A DNA stretch of 64,000 bases from JABCPE02 sp963520375 (GCA_963520375.1 CAUQQF010000003.1:78787-142786), one strand, 5' to 3'. Positions 7,680 through 16,662 are shown, numbered from the stretch's first letter. The notes: generated by a model from the sequence alone, not told the origin. Numbers and translations are program-made.

Positions 7680-10184
7680 TTATTTTTTCTTTGCTGTTTT
7701 TTTCTCTGCAAAAGCTGTTTTATCCTGCTCCAAAATCCACTTTTTTACTTGGTCTAAGGAAATTTCTTTCAGTTCCTCTGCCGTATATTTAGTGTCATCT
7801 TGTTTTTTAGGAATCTTGAAATTCGCTTTTTTAAATTTTATAAAAGACCCCCATCGCCCATTTTCTATTGATATTTTCTCTTCTTCCCACTGCCGGATAT
7901 ATCGGTTGGCTTCCTTATCGAGCTTCGCCTCTATAAGTTCCTCCACTTCTTTTTGGGATAGATTTTCAAAATCGTATTTTTTAGGCACATTGATGTAGAT
8001 ATCCTGATATTTCAGATACGGCCCAAATCTTCCTACGCCTTTAGTAACGGGCTCTCCCTTATAAGAAGCCACTGGCGCATCTGCCTTTTTCTTTTCTTCT
8101 ATGATGGCCACTGCTCGGTCATAGTCCACCGAAAGCGGATTTTCTCCCTTTGGAAGACTGATGAACACCTCGCCCCATTTCACATATGGCCCAAAACGCC
8201 CCACTCCTACCGTAACGGTTTTTCCTTCGTAATCTTGTAAATCAAATGGCACTTTAAAGAGTTCCAAAGCCTCCTCCAAAGTAATGGTAACGATGTTTTG
8301 AGTCGCCATCAGTGATGCGAAAATAGGCTTTTCATCACTGTCCGTTTCTCCTATCTGAACCATCGGCCCAAAACGCCCAATTCGAGCATAAACATTTTTG
8401 CCTGTTTTAGGGTCTTGTCCCAGCAGTCTCTCTCCTGTCGCCCTATCTGCATTCTCGCCTACATCCTCTATTTTTGGGTGAAAACTACTATAGAAGTTTT
8501 TTAAAACATCTTTCCATTTCTCTTCTCCTCTGGCTATCTCATCGAAATCTTCCTCCACTTTTGCAGTGAAACCATAGTCCAGAATTTCATTGAAATTAGT
8601 TGTCAAAAAGTCATTTACAACGATTCCTATATCTGTTGGGACAAATTTATTTTTATCTCCTCCGAATTTCTCCGTTAGGATTTCTTTTTTTAATCCTGTT
8701 TTTGTCAAAGTAAGCTTTACTATTTCGCGTCCCTTTGGTTCTATTTCGCGCTTGTCTACATACTCACGGTTCTGAATCGTCTGAATCGTAGGCGCATAAG
8801 TAGACGGCCTTCCGATGCCTAATTCTTCCAGTTTTTTCACCAAGCCAGCTTCTGTAAAACGAGACACTGGACGGCTGAATTTTTCTACTGCTGTGATTTT
8901 TTTATATGCCAAAGCTTCGCCTACATTTACTTTTGGTAATATTTTGTCGCCATCCTCCTGCTCTTCATCTTCATTTTTATAAATACCATAAGCACGAAGG
9001 AAACCATCAAAAACTATAACCTCTCCCTGCGCCTCGAAATGCTGCGGCAACTCTGGATTTCCTATTTCTATCACCGTTTTTTCCAGCTTGGCGTTGGCCA
9101 TCTGGCTGGCTAATGTTCGTTTGTATATAAGCTGATAAAGCTTGTTCAGCTGGGCATCTCCGATGGATTTCACTCCAAAATCCGTTGGACGAATCGCCTC
9201 GTGGGCTTCCTGTGCAGATGCCGATTTGGTCACATAGTTTCTTGGCTGAGAATACTCTTCACCAAACTCTTTCAGAATCTGACTTTTAGCAGCATTTATT
9301 GCCTCCTGAGAAAGGTTCACAGAGTCCGTTCTCATATAGGTAATGTATCCCTCTTCATAGAGCCTTTGCGCCACACGCATTGTCGTTGTTACGCCATATC
9401 CCAGCCTGTTACTCGCTTCCTGCTGTAATGTAGAAGTGGTAAAAGGAGCAGATGCCGAGCGCTGCGCAGGTTTTACATCTATATTAAGAACCTTAAAATC
9501 AATATTTTGAACTTGGTTTAGGAAGTCCTCTGCATCTTGTTCTTTGGTAAAATCTTTCTTTAGTTTTGCGGAAATTTCTTGTTTTTCAAGGTTGGTAAAA
9601 ACGCCTTCCACTTTATACGAAGGAATGGGCTTAAACTCCCTTATTTCCTTTTCTCTTTCTACAATGAGCCGCACCGCTACCGACTGAACGCGCCCAGCCG
9701 AAAGCCCTGGTTTTACTTTCTTCCAAAGGACTGGCGACATCTCAAAACCCACAATTCGGTCAAGAACTCTTCTTGCCTGCTGGGCATTGACCAAGTTTTG
9801 GTCTATTTCTCTAGGGTTTTCTACTGCTTTTAGTATTGCATTTTTAGTAATTTCGTGGAAAACTATTCTTTTGGTATTTTCAGATTTTAGTTTTAGCTCT
9901 TGTGCAAGATGCCAAGCGATAGCCTCTCCTTCGCGGTCTTCATCGGAAGCCAGCCACACTGTTTCAGCTTTTTTAGCTGCTGCTTTCAGCTCTGCCACCA
10001 CTTTTTTCTTATCGGCAGAGATTTCATAATCTGGCGTAAAATCTTCCAAATTGATACCCATGCCTTTTTTAGGAAGGTCTCTGATGTGTCCAAAACTGGA
10101 TTTCACCTCGAAATCCTTACCCAAATATTTTTGAATAGTTTTTGCCTTTGCAGGAGACTCTACGATTACTAAATTTTTTGCCAT
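7680..10184 (-). CDS. topA: DNA topoisomerase I (type IA)
   Basis: An 834-aa protein that relaxes negative supercoils by a single-strand break and rejoining. Toprim acidic residues are in SDEDREGEAIAW (Asp81, Asp83, Glu85). The active-site Tyr is Tyr283 in GYITYMRTDS, and QSVAVRLIVERE (167-178) is also typical. Instead of the cysteine zinc fingers of E. coli TopA, the C-terminal part (from about 600) carries repeated GRFGPY/GRFGPM-type modules, then a Lys-rich tail (TAKKK), the form common in Bacteroidetes. A TACTTTTG box lies just upstream at 10199-10206. Full length, no frameshift. Confidence 0.97.
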   Translation of the reverse strand: MAKNLVIVESPAKAKTIQKYLGKDFEVKSSFGHIRDLPKKGMGINLEDFTPDYEISADKKKVVAELKAAAKKAETVWLASDEDREGEAIAWHLAQELKLKSENTKRIVFHEITKNAILKAVENPREIDQNLVNAQQARRVLDRIVGFEMSPVLWKKVKPGLSAGRVQSVAVRLIVEREKEIREFKPIPSYKVEGVFTNLEKQEISAKLKKDFTKEQDAEDFLNQVQNIDFKVLNIDVKPAQRSASAPFTTSTLQQEASNRLGYGVTTTMRVAQRLYEEGYITYMRTDSVNLSQEAINAAKSQILKEFGEEYSQPRNYVTKSASAQEAHEAIRPTDFGVKSIGDAQLNKLYQLIYKRTLASQMANAKLEKTVIEIGNPELPQHFEAQGEVIVFDGFLRAYGIYKNEDEEQEDGDKILPKVNVGEALAYKKITAVEKFSRPVSRFTEAGLVKKLEELGIGRPSTYAPTIQTIQNREYVDKREIEPKGREIVKLTLTKTGLKKEILTEKFGGDKNKFVPTDIGIVVNDFLTTNFNEILDYGFTAKVEEDFDEIARGEEKWKDVLKNFYSSFHPKIEDVGENADRATGERLLGQDPKTGKNVYARIGRFGPMVQIGETDSDEKPIFASLMATQNIVTITLEEALELFKVPFDLQDYEGKTVTVGVGRFGPYVKWGEVFISLPKGENPLSVDYDRAVAIIEEKKKADAPVASYKGEPVTKGVGRFGPYLKYQDIYINVPKKYDFENLSQKEVEELIEAKLDKEANRYIRQWEEEKISIENGRWGSFIKFKKANFKIPKKQDDTKYTAEELKEISLDQVKKWILEQDKTAFAEKKTAKKK

Positions 10185-10198
10185 ACCAAAAATTTTTG

Positions 10199-10206
10199 CA
10201 AAAGTA
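10199..10206 (-). promoter_or_regulatory. -7 box of topA promoter
   Basis: On the minus strand this reads TACTTTTG, matching the Bacteroidetes consensus TAnnTTTG, 15 bp before the topA start. No clear TTG element lies at the expected -33 distance, so it is a partial match. It implies a very short leader. Confidence 0.45.
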
Positions 10207-10298
10207 TAATATTATTTTGAATTAGTAGATACCCTTATTTGGAATTTGATTTTACGATATTAAATGTCACTATTTTTCATATTTTCTTCTAAATTTAA

Positions 10299-10306
10299 TA
10301 TCTTTG
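10299..10306 (+). promoter_or_regulatory. -7 box in front of the TPP riboswitch
   Basis: TATCTTTG matches TAnnTTTG and lies about 10 bp before the first conserved bases of the riboswitch, so transcription would begin right at the aptamer. The -33 region is T-rich but lacks a clean TTG. Confidence 0.5.
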
Positions 10307-10315
10307 TGCCAGCAA

Positions 10316-10386
10316 AAAGGGGTGCTGTAAAAGGCTGAGATCATACCCAATGAACCTGAACAGGTAATGCTGTTTAGGGAAGTGTT
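10316..10386 (+). promoter_or_regulatory. TPP riboswitch (THI element)
   Basis: The conserved TPP aptamer segments occur in order: GGGGTGC (10318-10325 region), GCTGAGA (10334-10340), ACCC (10345-10348), TGAACCTGA (10351-10359), CAGG-TAATGC and TTTAGGGA near 10380. These are the pyrophosphate- and pyrimidine-binding parts of the thiamin pyrophosphate riboswitch. It lies 77 bp before the TonB-dependent receptor at 10463, so high TPP should lower receptor expression. No clear terminator hairpin separates aptamer and start codon, so translational control is more likely; this is inferred. Confidence 0.93.
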
Positions 10387-10462
10387 TAGGCACGATTGTG
10401 TTCTCTTATTTTTTCGCATCCTTTTATTCTCAAAATTGTTTAACTAAAAAATTATTGAAAGA

Positions 10463-12544
10463 ATGAAAGGAATTATTTATTTAGGGCTATGCGCTAGCTC
10501 TATGTCCTACGCACAGGCAGATTCTGCCAAAGTTAAAGAAATCGAAGTGGTTAATTTCACCAAACGGCTTCCTGTCACCAAAGAAATCATCCGTGTGGAA
10601 AATTTAGCCCAGAAAAACCTCGGGCAGGATCTTCCGATGCTCCTCAAAAACCAGACTTCTGTCCTCTCCTCATCGGACACTGGGAACGGAGTGGGCTATT
10701 CGGATTTTAGAATTCGGGGCGTGGCAGGGACTTCTATCAATGTGATGATGAATGGTGTTCCGTACAACGACAGCGAATCGCAGGGGACTTTCTTCGTGAA
10801 TGTCAGCGATTTAGCCAGTTCAGCTTCTCAAATCTTGATTCAAAGAGGCGTAGGAAGCACATCCAACGGGGCAGCGGCTTTCGGGGCGAGTGTAAATATC
10901 ATCACCAAAAATCCAGAGGAAACACCATACTTCCGAACCGACCAGTCCTATGGTTCTTTTGATACCAGAAAACACTCTTTCGAGGCTGGAACAGGGAATT
11001 TTCTTCACAACAAATTCTCCATCATGGCGAGATATTCCATCATAAAATCAGATGGATACATAGACAGGGCAACTTCTGACCTGCAGTCCTACAACATCAC
11101 AGCTTTATTCAAAACTGAAAAAACAAAACTAAAATTTTTGGCTTTTGGCGGCAAGGAAAAAACTTACCAATCATGGAACGGAATAGATGAGAACACCTAT
11201 AAAATCAACCGAAAGTTCAACTCCTCTGGGGCAATCTACCAAGGTGGAAATATCGTGAAATTCTACGATAACGAAACGGACAATTACCGTCAAAACCATT
11301 ATCATCTTATTCTAAATCAAAACATCAGCAACCATTGGGATTTGGAAACGACCTTTCATTACACCAAAGGAAAAGGCTTCTACGAAAACTACAAACAAGA
11401 CCAAAGACCCGATAAATACAATATTCTCAATTCTGGAATCATAAAAACAGACCTCATCAGGAAAAAATGGCTGGACAATGATTTTTATGGAATGGTTGCG
11501 CATATTTATGGAAAGTATAACCAACTGAAAATCAACCTCGGCGGAGCAGGAAACCAATACCACGGAAAACATTTCGGGAATATGAGCTCGGCGTTTGGGC
11601 TGCCGCAGATTCCTTTCGAGCATGAATATTACCGAAATCATTCGGTGAAAAACGACCTTTCTTTCTTCGGAAAATTTATTTATTCTTTGAATAAATTTGA
11701 GCTTTTTGGAGATTTACAATTTAGACATATCTATCACAATGCCAGAGCTTTAGAATATTTCAAAGGAGAAGGAGGCGATTTCAGCCGAGTGTTTAATTTC
11801 CTAAACCCAAAAACGGGAATTAACTTTAATTTTAATCACGGAAAAATCTATTTCTCCTACGCACTGGCTCACCGAGAGCCGAGCAGAAAGGACATTATTT
11901 CTAAAAATGATATCCAGCACGAAACGCTCCACGACTTTGAACTGGGACTGGAAAAAAGCGGAAAATTCTTTTCTGTTTTTGCGAACCTCTACTATATGCA
12001 CTACAATAACCAACTGGTTTTCAGTGGTAAAATTGATAACACAGGCGCTTTCATCAGAGAAAATTCAGGAAAATCTTTCAGAAGAGGCGTGGAATTTGGC
12101 TTTAATCTAAAACCCATCAAAAACATTCAAATTTTGGCCAATGCAACTTTGAGCGAAAACAAAAATCTTAATTTTCATGTGAAAAATGGCGGACTGCTTG
12201 AAAACTTGGGAACTACAGACATTGCTCTTTCTCCGAAATTCATCAGTAATATCGGTGTTTCTTATCAGCTGAAAAACTTTAATTTCGGGATTCAAAACCA
12301 ATTTGTCAGCGGGCAGTATCTGGATAATACCCAGACCCTTGCAATTCCTGATTATAACCTTTTGGATTTCTTGGCTGGTTATAAATTGAGCTTAAAACAT
12401 TACGAACTAAATCTTTATTTCAATCTCAATAACCTTCTCAACAGAATGTACATGACCAAAGGACATGTCTATGATGGAGCTGCCTATTATTTCCCACAGG
12501 CAGGGCGAAATTTCATGCTGGGAATGACTTGGTTAGTGAAATAA
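10463..12544 (+). CDS. TonB-dependent outer-membrane receptor, predicted thiamin-compound transporter
   Basis: A 693-aa protein with an N-terminal signal peptide ending SMSYAQA. A plug domain follows (about 40-150: VMMNGVPYNDSESQGTF, ILIQRGVGSTSNGAAAFG, ASVNIITKNP), then a beta-barrel ending in an aromatic-rich strand (GRNFMLGMTWLVK). There is no long carboxypeptidase-like extension, so it is a classic TonB receptor rather than SusC. Its substrate is inferred from the TPP riboswitch in its leader: thiamin or a thiamin precursor taken across the outer membrane with TonB energy. Riboswitch-linked outer-membrane receptors of this kind have been predicted in Bacteroidetes. No thi gene or inner-membrane thiamin transporter is adjacent. 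Confidence 0.88.
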   Translation: MKGIIYLGLCASSMSYAQADSAKVKEIEVVNFTKRLPVTKEIIRVENLAQKNLGQDLPMLLKNQTSVLSSSDTGNGVGYSDFRIRGVAGTSINVMMNGVPYNDSESQGTFFVNVSDLASSASQILIQRGVGSTSNGAAAFGASVNIITKNPEETPYFRTDQSYGSFDTRKHSFEAGTGNFLHNKFSIMARYSIIKSDGYIDRATSDLQSYNITALFKTEKTKLKFLAFGGKEKTYQSWNGIDENTYKINRKFNSSGAIYQGGNIVKFYDNETDNYRQNHYHLILNQNISNHWDLETTFHYTKGKGFYENYKQDQRPDKYNILNSGIIKTDLIRKKWLDNDFYGMVAHIYGKYNQLKINLGGAGNQYHGKHFGNMSSAFGLPQIPFEHEYYRNHSVKNDLSFFGKFIYSLNKFELFGDLQFRHIYHNARALEYFKGEGGDFSRVFNFLNPKTGINFNFNHGKIYFSYALAHREPSRKDIISKNDIQHETLHDFELGLEKSGKFFSVFANLYYMHYNNQLVFSGKIDNTGAFIRENSGKSFRRGVEFGFNLKPIKNIQILANATLSENKNLNFHVKNGGLLENLGTTDIALSPKFISNIGVSYQLKNFNFGIQNQFVSGQYLDNTQTLAIPDYNLLDFLAGYKLSLKHYELNLYFNLNNLLNRMYMTKGHVYDGAAYYFPQAGRNFMLGMTWLVK

Positions 12545-12550
12545 CCACAA

Positions 12551-12581
12551 AAAAAGAGCATCTTTTACAGATGCTCTTTTT
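12551..12581. terminator. Bidirectional terminator between the TonB receptor and S1/P1 nuclease genes
   Basis: A perfect 13-bp inverted repeat (AAAAAGAGCATCT and its complement) with a 5-nt loop. A/T runs on both sides give U-tracts in either direction. It lies in the 40-bp gap between two convergent genes. Confidence 0.85.
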
Positions 12582-12584
12582 AAT

Positions 12585-13376
12585 TTATAAAACTTCATTT
12601 AGAATTTTAGCCAATCTCAATCCTGCATGGAGAAGCTGTCTTTCTAACAAATCTTTATACTGCTCTTGATAATCATAGCTGTAGTTTTCACCAGGTTTTA
12701 CGCTGGCGTAAAGCTGGTTAGCCGCTTGGTGGCTTTCATAGAGCCAGTCTTCTAAGCTTCCGCTCTGGATTTTTTGGATTTCTTCTTTTGATTTCACATC
12801 CAGAACCCTTGCAAACTCCGTGTAGCTGTATTTGGTATTATCTATCAGACCGCTATCCCAAAGGGAATGAAGATTAGTATCTTTCTTGAAGAATTGTATC
12901 TTGATGAGGTTTCCTCCCAAATCTTCTTCTCTTCCTGTGTGCATAGGCTGCATCATATCCCCAAGAAAATGCACTAAAAATCTCAAATAGATTTCCCTAT
13001 CTGCATCAGGCGTGTTTTTATCTACGATAATGCCCTTTACATTTTGTATTGCAGTATAAATATTGGGTTTATTATTATTCTTTAATTGTTCTATAAACTG
13101 CTCTTTGGTCTCCTGTGGCGGAATATTTACATAATGCCATGTGCTGGTATTTTTCCATTCTGGAGAATTTCTGACATTATCTGGCCAGTTTGCCCAATAC
13201 GCAAGTTTCTGTTTCCCGATAAGTTTTTTCAGTTTTCTTTTCGCTCTGTTAGTCAGGTGTTTTTCTGCTATTTCTGCTACTACACGGTGACCTGTAACGC
13301 CCCAAGCCGATGCTTCTACTATTCCGAAAATAAAGAATACCGCGATGAAAATCTTTTTTAAAATCCTTGTGTTCAT
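12585..13376 (-). CDS. Secreted S1/P1-type nuclease
   Basis: A 263-aa protein with a signal peptide (cleavage near EASA/WG). Maturation would expose the N-terminal Trp that is a zinc ligand in this family: WGVTGHRVVAEIA. Other family motifs are WHYVNIP, HFLGDMMQPMHTG and NLHSLWDSGLI, together supplying the His/Asp ligands of the trinuclear zinc site. Known members cut single-stranded RNA and DNA and remove 3'-phosphates. It probably scavenges nucleic acid or phosphate in the periplasm or outside the cell. No type IX C-terminal sorting domain is visible. It starts 4 bp after the DUF6909 gene, so the two share a transcript. Confidence 0.92.
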   Translation of the reverse strand: MNTRILKKIFIAVFFIFGIVEASAWGVTGHRVVAEIAEKHLTNRAKRKLKKLIGKQKLAYWANWPDNVRNSPEWKNTSTWHYVNIPPQETKEQFIEQLKNNNKPNIYTAIQNVKGIIVDKNTPDADREIYLRFLVHFLGDMMQPMHTGREEDLGGNLIKIQFFKKDTNLHSLWDSGLIDNTKYSYTEFARVLDVKSKEEIQKIQSGSLEDWLYESHQAANQLYASVKPGENYSYDYQEQYKDLLERQLLHAGLRLAKILNEVL

Positions 13377-13380
13377 TGTT

Positions 13381-15039
13381 TTATTTCAAAATTTTCTCTA
13401 AAATTCGTAATGTGATTAAATAGGTAGGTTTCACACCTGTAAGCCCCAGCCCTCCTGAAGAAAGTGTGCTTCCTGTTTCCAGTGGATTATCAGAAGCGTA
13501 GTAAGCATAACATAAGAATAAATTCTCATTGATATGGTGGCGGATTTTAGAAGCCACCTGTATAGCTTTCTGATAATGAGCACCTTCCATCTCAAGACCG
13601 ATAGACTTCCACGAGGTATTCATGAAATAAGACAAAATATCCTTATTCTGAAGCGATGTTCCCAAAACAGTGACCATACTTCCCTCAAAGGCTTTCAGTT
13701 CTGAGTCTTGGAAATCATCCAATTTCAGTGCGTTTTCAAATGGATAATTATCCGCTGTTCCTTCAAAAATATGCGATGTGGGAATCATGATATCTCCTTT
13801 TTCTCCTGTAAGAATTCCTGCTTTACCCATAATAGAGATGGATTTCACATTGAGCTTGCACTCCTCTCCTTTCACATCAAATGGGCGCAGAAGCTCGTCC
13901 ATAATCTCGTAAGCCTGCTCTCCAAAGGCGTAATCAAAAACTATCAAAACATCTTCGCCAGAGAAATTAGCCTCCGCGAAAGGCGTGTTTTTCAGGTTCG
14001 TTTTCTTTAAATCAATGATTTGCACATCTATATTACTTCCACTTTCATCATTGATGTAAATCATCCCTTGAGAAAGAGCATAGTCCAAAATCTTATCCTG
14101 AAGGTCTTTTTTGTTGCTGATTTCCTCGTAAAGTGTGTAATCTATTCCTGTTTTACAAGTTTTTTTCAAGGCATCGTTCGCAAAAAGCATATTTTTCACC
14201 GAGTGCATATTCGCACTGATGATGTTAAGCGGTCTTTGGTAAAGATTTTCCTTAACCAAAATTTCTTTAAGTGTATTTGCCCATTTTTCGCCGAAAAGGT
14301 GGTGTCCTACGCGCTCCTGCAATATCGCAGAAAAATAAATTTCGCGTTCTCTTTCCTCTGCCCAGTCTAAGAAACTCACTTGTCCAAGGTTATAGACAAT
14401 CTTGAACAATCGGTCTGGATTGTCATCACTTCCAAATTTTTTGTACGCCTCCAAAGTCTCATCAAAAGACCTTCCTAGCAGCGCCGAAAGATGAATAATC
14501 GCTGTTTCTTTTTCGGTTCTTGTGAATTTTTTCTCTCCTTTGGCTACTTCTTCTATTATTTTCCAAACTCTTCTCGGTCTGCCCTCCTCCATATCAAAAC
14601 CGATATTTCTGATTTTGTCCGCTTCTATATAAAGGAAAGTAAGGTGAGTAAGGATATCATAAATCTCCGAACGACCCAGCAGAACCTCTATGTTCATCTG
14701 GTGCTGGTCTATACGGTAGCAGTTTCTTCTTCGTTTTTTAGGGACTATGGGCGTGAAACTCGCTTTGTGAAAGCCTTCATCCGAGGTCAAATGAATAAAT
14801 GCACACTCCTCTATTCCCTCTGGAAGTCTATCCAAAACATAGAGCAATCCGTCTAATTCTATCTTGTTCGGATTGTTCATCGTTCCATAGATTTCAGGAT
14901 TGATGGTAGAAAGCAGCGTTCTGATATTCTGTCCTGACCTTCCACCAGGTTTGAAAGAACCTCTATAAAAAAGATGCCGCATAGAGACATATATTTTCTC
15001 TATCGCCTCCGTGGTTTGTCTTGCTCGTGATTGTGCCAT
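13381..15039 (-). CDS. DUF6909-type protein with a nucleoside-phosphorylase-like C-terminal region
   Basis: A 552-aa cytoplasmic protein resembling an uncharacterised flavobacterial family (DUF6909). The N-terminal 330 residues are mostly helical, with conserved-looking FYRGSFKPGGRSGQN and QERVGHHLFGEKWAN segments. From about residue 390 it resembles the MTA/SAH nucleosidase and purine phosphorylase fold: SIMGKAGILTGEKGDIMIPTS, then GLEMEGAHYQKAI (481-493, compare DMEGAA with its ribose-binding Met-Glu), then ASDNP near 516. A nucleosidase- or phosphorylase-like activity is therefore possible but unproven. A consensus promoter lies at 15068-15098. It is co-transcribed with the S1/P1 nuclease, so a nucleotide-related role would fit. 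Confidence 0.7.
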   Translation of the reverse strand: MAQSRARQTTEAIEKIYVSMRHLFYRGSFKPGGRSGQNIRTLLSTINPEIYGTMNNPNKIELDGLLYVLDRLPEGIEECAFIHLTSDEGFHKASFTPIVPKKRRRNCYRIDQHQMNIEVLLGRSEIYDILTHLTFLYIEADKIRNIGFDMEEGRPRRVWKIIEEVAKGEKKFTRTEKETAIIHLSALLGRSFDETLEAYKKFGSDDNPDRLFKIVYNLGQVSFLDWAEEREREIYFSAILQERVGHHLFGEKWANTLKEILVKENLYQRPLNIISANMHSVKNMLFANDALKKTCKTGIDYTLYEEISNKKDLQDKILDYALSQGMIYINDESGSNIDVQIIDLKKTNLKNTPFAEANFSGEDVLIVFDYAFGEQAYEIMDELLRPFDVKGEECKLNVKSISIMGKAGILTGEKGDIMIPTSHIFEGTADNYPFENALKLDDFQDSELKAFEGSMVTVLGTSLQNKDILSYFMNTSWKSIGLEMEGAHYQKAIQVASKIRHHINENLFLCYAYYASDNPLETGSTLSSGGLGLTGVKPTYLITLRILEKILK

Positions 15040-15067
15040 ATTTATATTATGATTTTTGTAAAAGTTA

Positions 15068-15098
15068 CAAAATTATGATAAACTCATGGATGTACAAA
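15068..15098 (-). promoter_or_regulatory. Promoter of the DUF6909 / S1-P1 nuclease operon
   Basis: On the minus strand: TTTG (15095-15098), a 19-bp spacer, and TAATTTTG (15068-15075). Both elements match the Bacteroidetes -33/-7 consensus at optimal spacing. The leader would be about 20-25 nt. Confidence 0.7.
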
Positions 15099-15239
15099 AG
15101 AATTTAATCCGAAATTAATGTTTTCTTTTAAAAAAATTATTGATTTTTTAAACTTAAAAATTAAAATATCGATAGAGAGAAACTATTTAGATTGCTTATA
15201 AATTAAATCAAAACTATCGACTAGGAGAATTTTATTTCA

Positions 15240-15247
15240 TAACTTTG
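15240..15247 (+). promoter_or_regulatory. -7 box of dps promoter
   Basis: TAACTTTG matches TAnnTTTG, 20 bp before the dps start codon. No TTG at the right -33 distance, which would fit a promoter needing an activator. The region 15100-15235 upstream is very AT-rich and shows no other element I can name. Confidence 0.5.
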
Positions 15248-15267
15248 TAGAAATAAATCCTAAAAAT

Positions 15268-15741
15268 ATGAAAAATTCTAACATTATTGGTCTTAGAGAA
15301 GAAGACTGCAAAAACATCGCTGAGAAGCTAAACATCCTTCTTGCAAACTATTCTGTTTTTTACCAAAACACTCGTGGCGCTCACTGGAATATAAAGGGAG
15401 AGCAGTTTTTCGTTCTTCATCCGAAATTCGAAGAACTTTATGACAATCTTGTTCTTAAAATTGATGAAATCGCAGAGAGAATCCTGACCTTAGGGCATGT
15501 ACCGAGCCACAACTATTCTGATTATCTGAAAGTTTCAACGATTAAAGAGAGCAAGGAAGTGCATAACGGCAAAAAATGCGTAGAAGATATTCTAAACTCT
15601 TTCAAAGTAGTGATAGACCTACAAAGAGAACTTTTAGAAATAACTGACAAAGTGAATGATGAAGGGACAAACACCCTTGTAAGTGAATACATCACAGAGC
15701 AGGAAAAAGATGTCTGGATGTACAATGCTTATCTTGGATAA
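15268..15741 (+). CDS. dps: Dps-family ferritin-like DNA-protection protein
   Basis: A 157-aa four-helix protein of typical Dps length. The ferroxidase motif spreads over two helices: NTRGAHWNIKG (His in the first helix) and HPKFEELYDNLVLKIDEIAERI (Asp/Glu ligands). Members form 12-subunit shells that oxidise ferrous iron with peroxide and store it, limiting hydroxyl-radical damage; some bind DNA. The Lys-poor N-terminus (MKNSNIIGLREED) suggests iron/peroxide protection more than strong DNA binding. Single-gene unit with its own -7 box and a likely terminator at 15764-15794. Confidence 0.92.
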   Translation: MKNSNIIGLREEDCKNIAEKLNILLANYSVFYQNTRGAHWNIKGEQFFVLHPKFEELYDNLVLKIDEIAERILTLGHVPSHNYSDYLKVSTIKESKEVHNGKKCVEDILNSFKVVIDLQRELLEITDKVNDEGTNTLVSEYITEQEKDVWMYNAYLG

Positions 15742-15763
15742 TCACGAATTTATATTGACAAAA

Positions 15764-15794
15764 AAGGGCAGAAGTAGAAAATTACTTTTGCCTT
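15764..15794 (+). terminator. Probable terminator of dps
   Basis: AAGGGCAGAAGTA (15764-15776) pairs with TACTTTTGCCTT (15783-15794), allowing one bulged G and one G-U pair, with a 6-nt loop and a T-rich tail. The TACTTTTG in the right arm resembles a -7 box but is better explained as part of this hairpin. Confidence 0.5.
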
Positions 15795-15819
15795 ATTTCT
15801 TTATTTTGTTCCTTATTTC

Positions 15820-15827
15820 TATTTTTG
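15820..15827 (+). promoter_or_regulatory. -7 box of murI promoter
   Basis: TATTTTTG matches TAnnTTTG. The murI start lies 16 bp downstream, so the message would have a leader of only some 8-10 nt. No TTG at optimal -33 spacing. Confidence 0.4.
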
Positions 15828-15842
15828 TAAAAAATTTGAGTT

Positions 15843-16658
15843 TTGAAATATCAACATCTTAGTACAAATCAACCTATTGGGATTTTCGACAGCGGCGTCG
15901 GTGGACTGACAACAGCGAGAGAAATCAAACGAGTGATGCCGCAGGAGAGTTTCATCTATTTCGGTGATACCAAGCATCTTCCGTATGGCGAAAAATCCAA
16001 AGAAGCCATCATAGATTATTCCCTGCAAATCACCAAATTCCTTTTGGAACAAAACTGCAAAGCGATAGTAATCGCCTGTAACACTGCTACTTCTAACGCA
16101 CTAGAAGAAGTAAAAAAAATGGTGAATGACAAGGTTTTTGTATTCGATGTGATCAATCCCGTTGCCGAAAAAGTAGCCTACGAAATCCACCAAAACATAG
16201 GAGTAATCGCTACCAAAGCAACCGTAAATTCTAAACTTTACAGAAAAAGCATCAGAAAATATAATAAATTCATCAATGTGGAAGAATTGGCAACTCCGCT
16301 CCTTGTCCCCGTGATAGAGGAAGGATTTATCAATCATCCCATTTCTCACAGCGTAATCTACAATTATCTTTCTAATAAAAAATTAAAAGATATCGATACG
16401 CTTATCCTAGGATGCACTCACTATCCGCTTCTGATGGAAGAAATCAAACAATACTACGGCAACAGAGTGAGAGTGATAGACTCGCCGAATATTGTAGCAA
16501 ACTACATCAAGCTCACTTTGGAAAAGCATAAATTACTGAATACTAATAATCCTAATCCGAAGTATGAATTTTATGTTTCGGATATGACCAAAAATTTCCA
16601 AAAGATTTCTAAAAAATTCTTTGGAAACAAAATAGAATTGGAACTAAAAACCCTTTAA
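15843..16658 (+). CDS. murI: Glutamate racemase (TTG start)
   Basis: A 271-aa enzyme interconverting L- and D-glutamate for peptidoglycan. The two catalytic cysteines are Cys79 in IACNTAT and Cys191 in LGCTHYP, and the N-terminal GIFDSGVGG is the family signature. The only in-frame start before that signature is TTG at 15843 (TTG AAA TAT CAA); the next in-frame ATG falls after the signature. The frame is intact. The folA gene begins 4 bp after its stop, so the two are co-transcribed. Confidence 0.95.
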   Translation: MKYQHLSTNQPIGIFDSGVGGLTTAREIKRVMPQESFIYFGDTKHLPYGEKSKEAIIDYSLQITKFLLEQNCKAIVIACNTATSNALEEVKKMVNDKVFVFDVINPVAEKVAYEIHQNIGVIATKATVNSKLYRKSIRKYNKFINVEELATPLLVPVIEEGFINHPISHSVIYNYLSNKKLKDIDTLILGCTHYPLLMEEIKQYYGNRVRVIDSPNIVANYIKLTLEKHKLLNTNNPNPKYEFYVSDMTKNFQKISKKFFGNKIELELKTL

Positions 16659-16662
16659 CCAA

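Noticed and set aside
15783..15790. TACTTTTG as a second murI promoter box
   Set aside because: It forms the right arm of the dps terminator hairpin and is too far from a TTG element at proper spacing.
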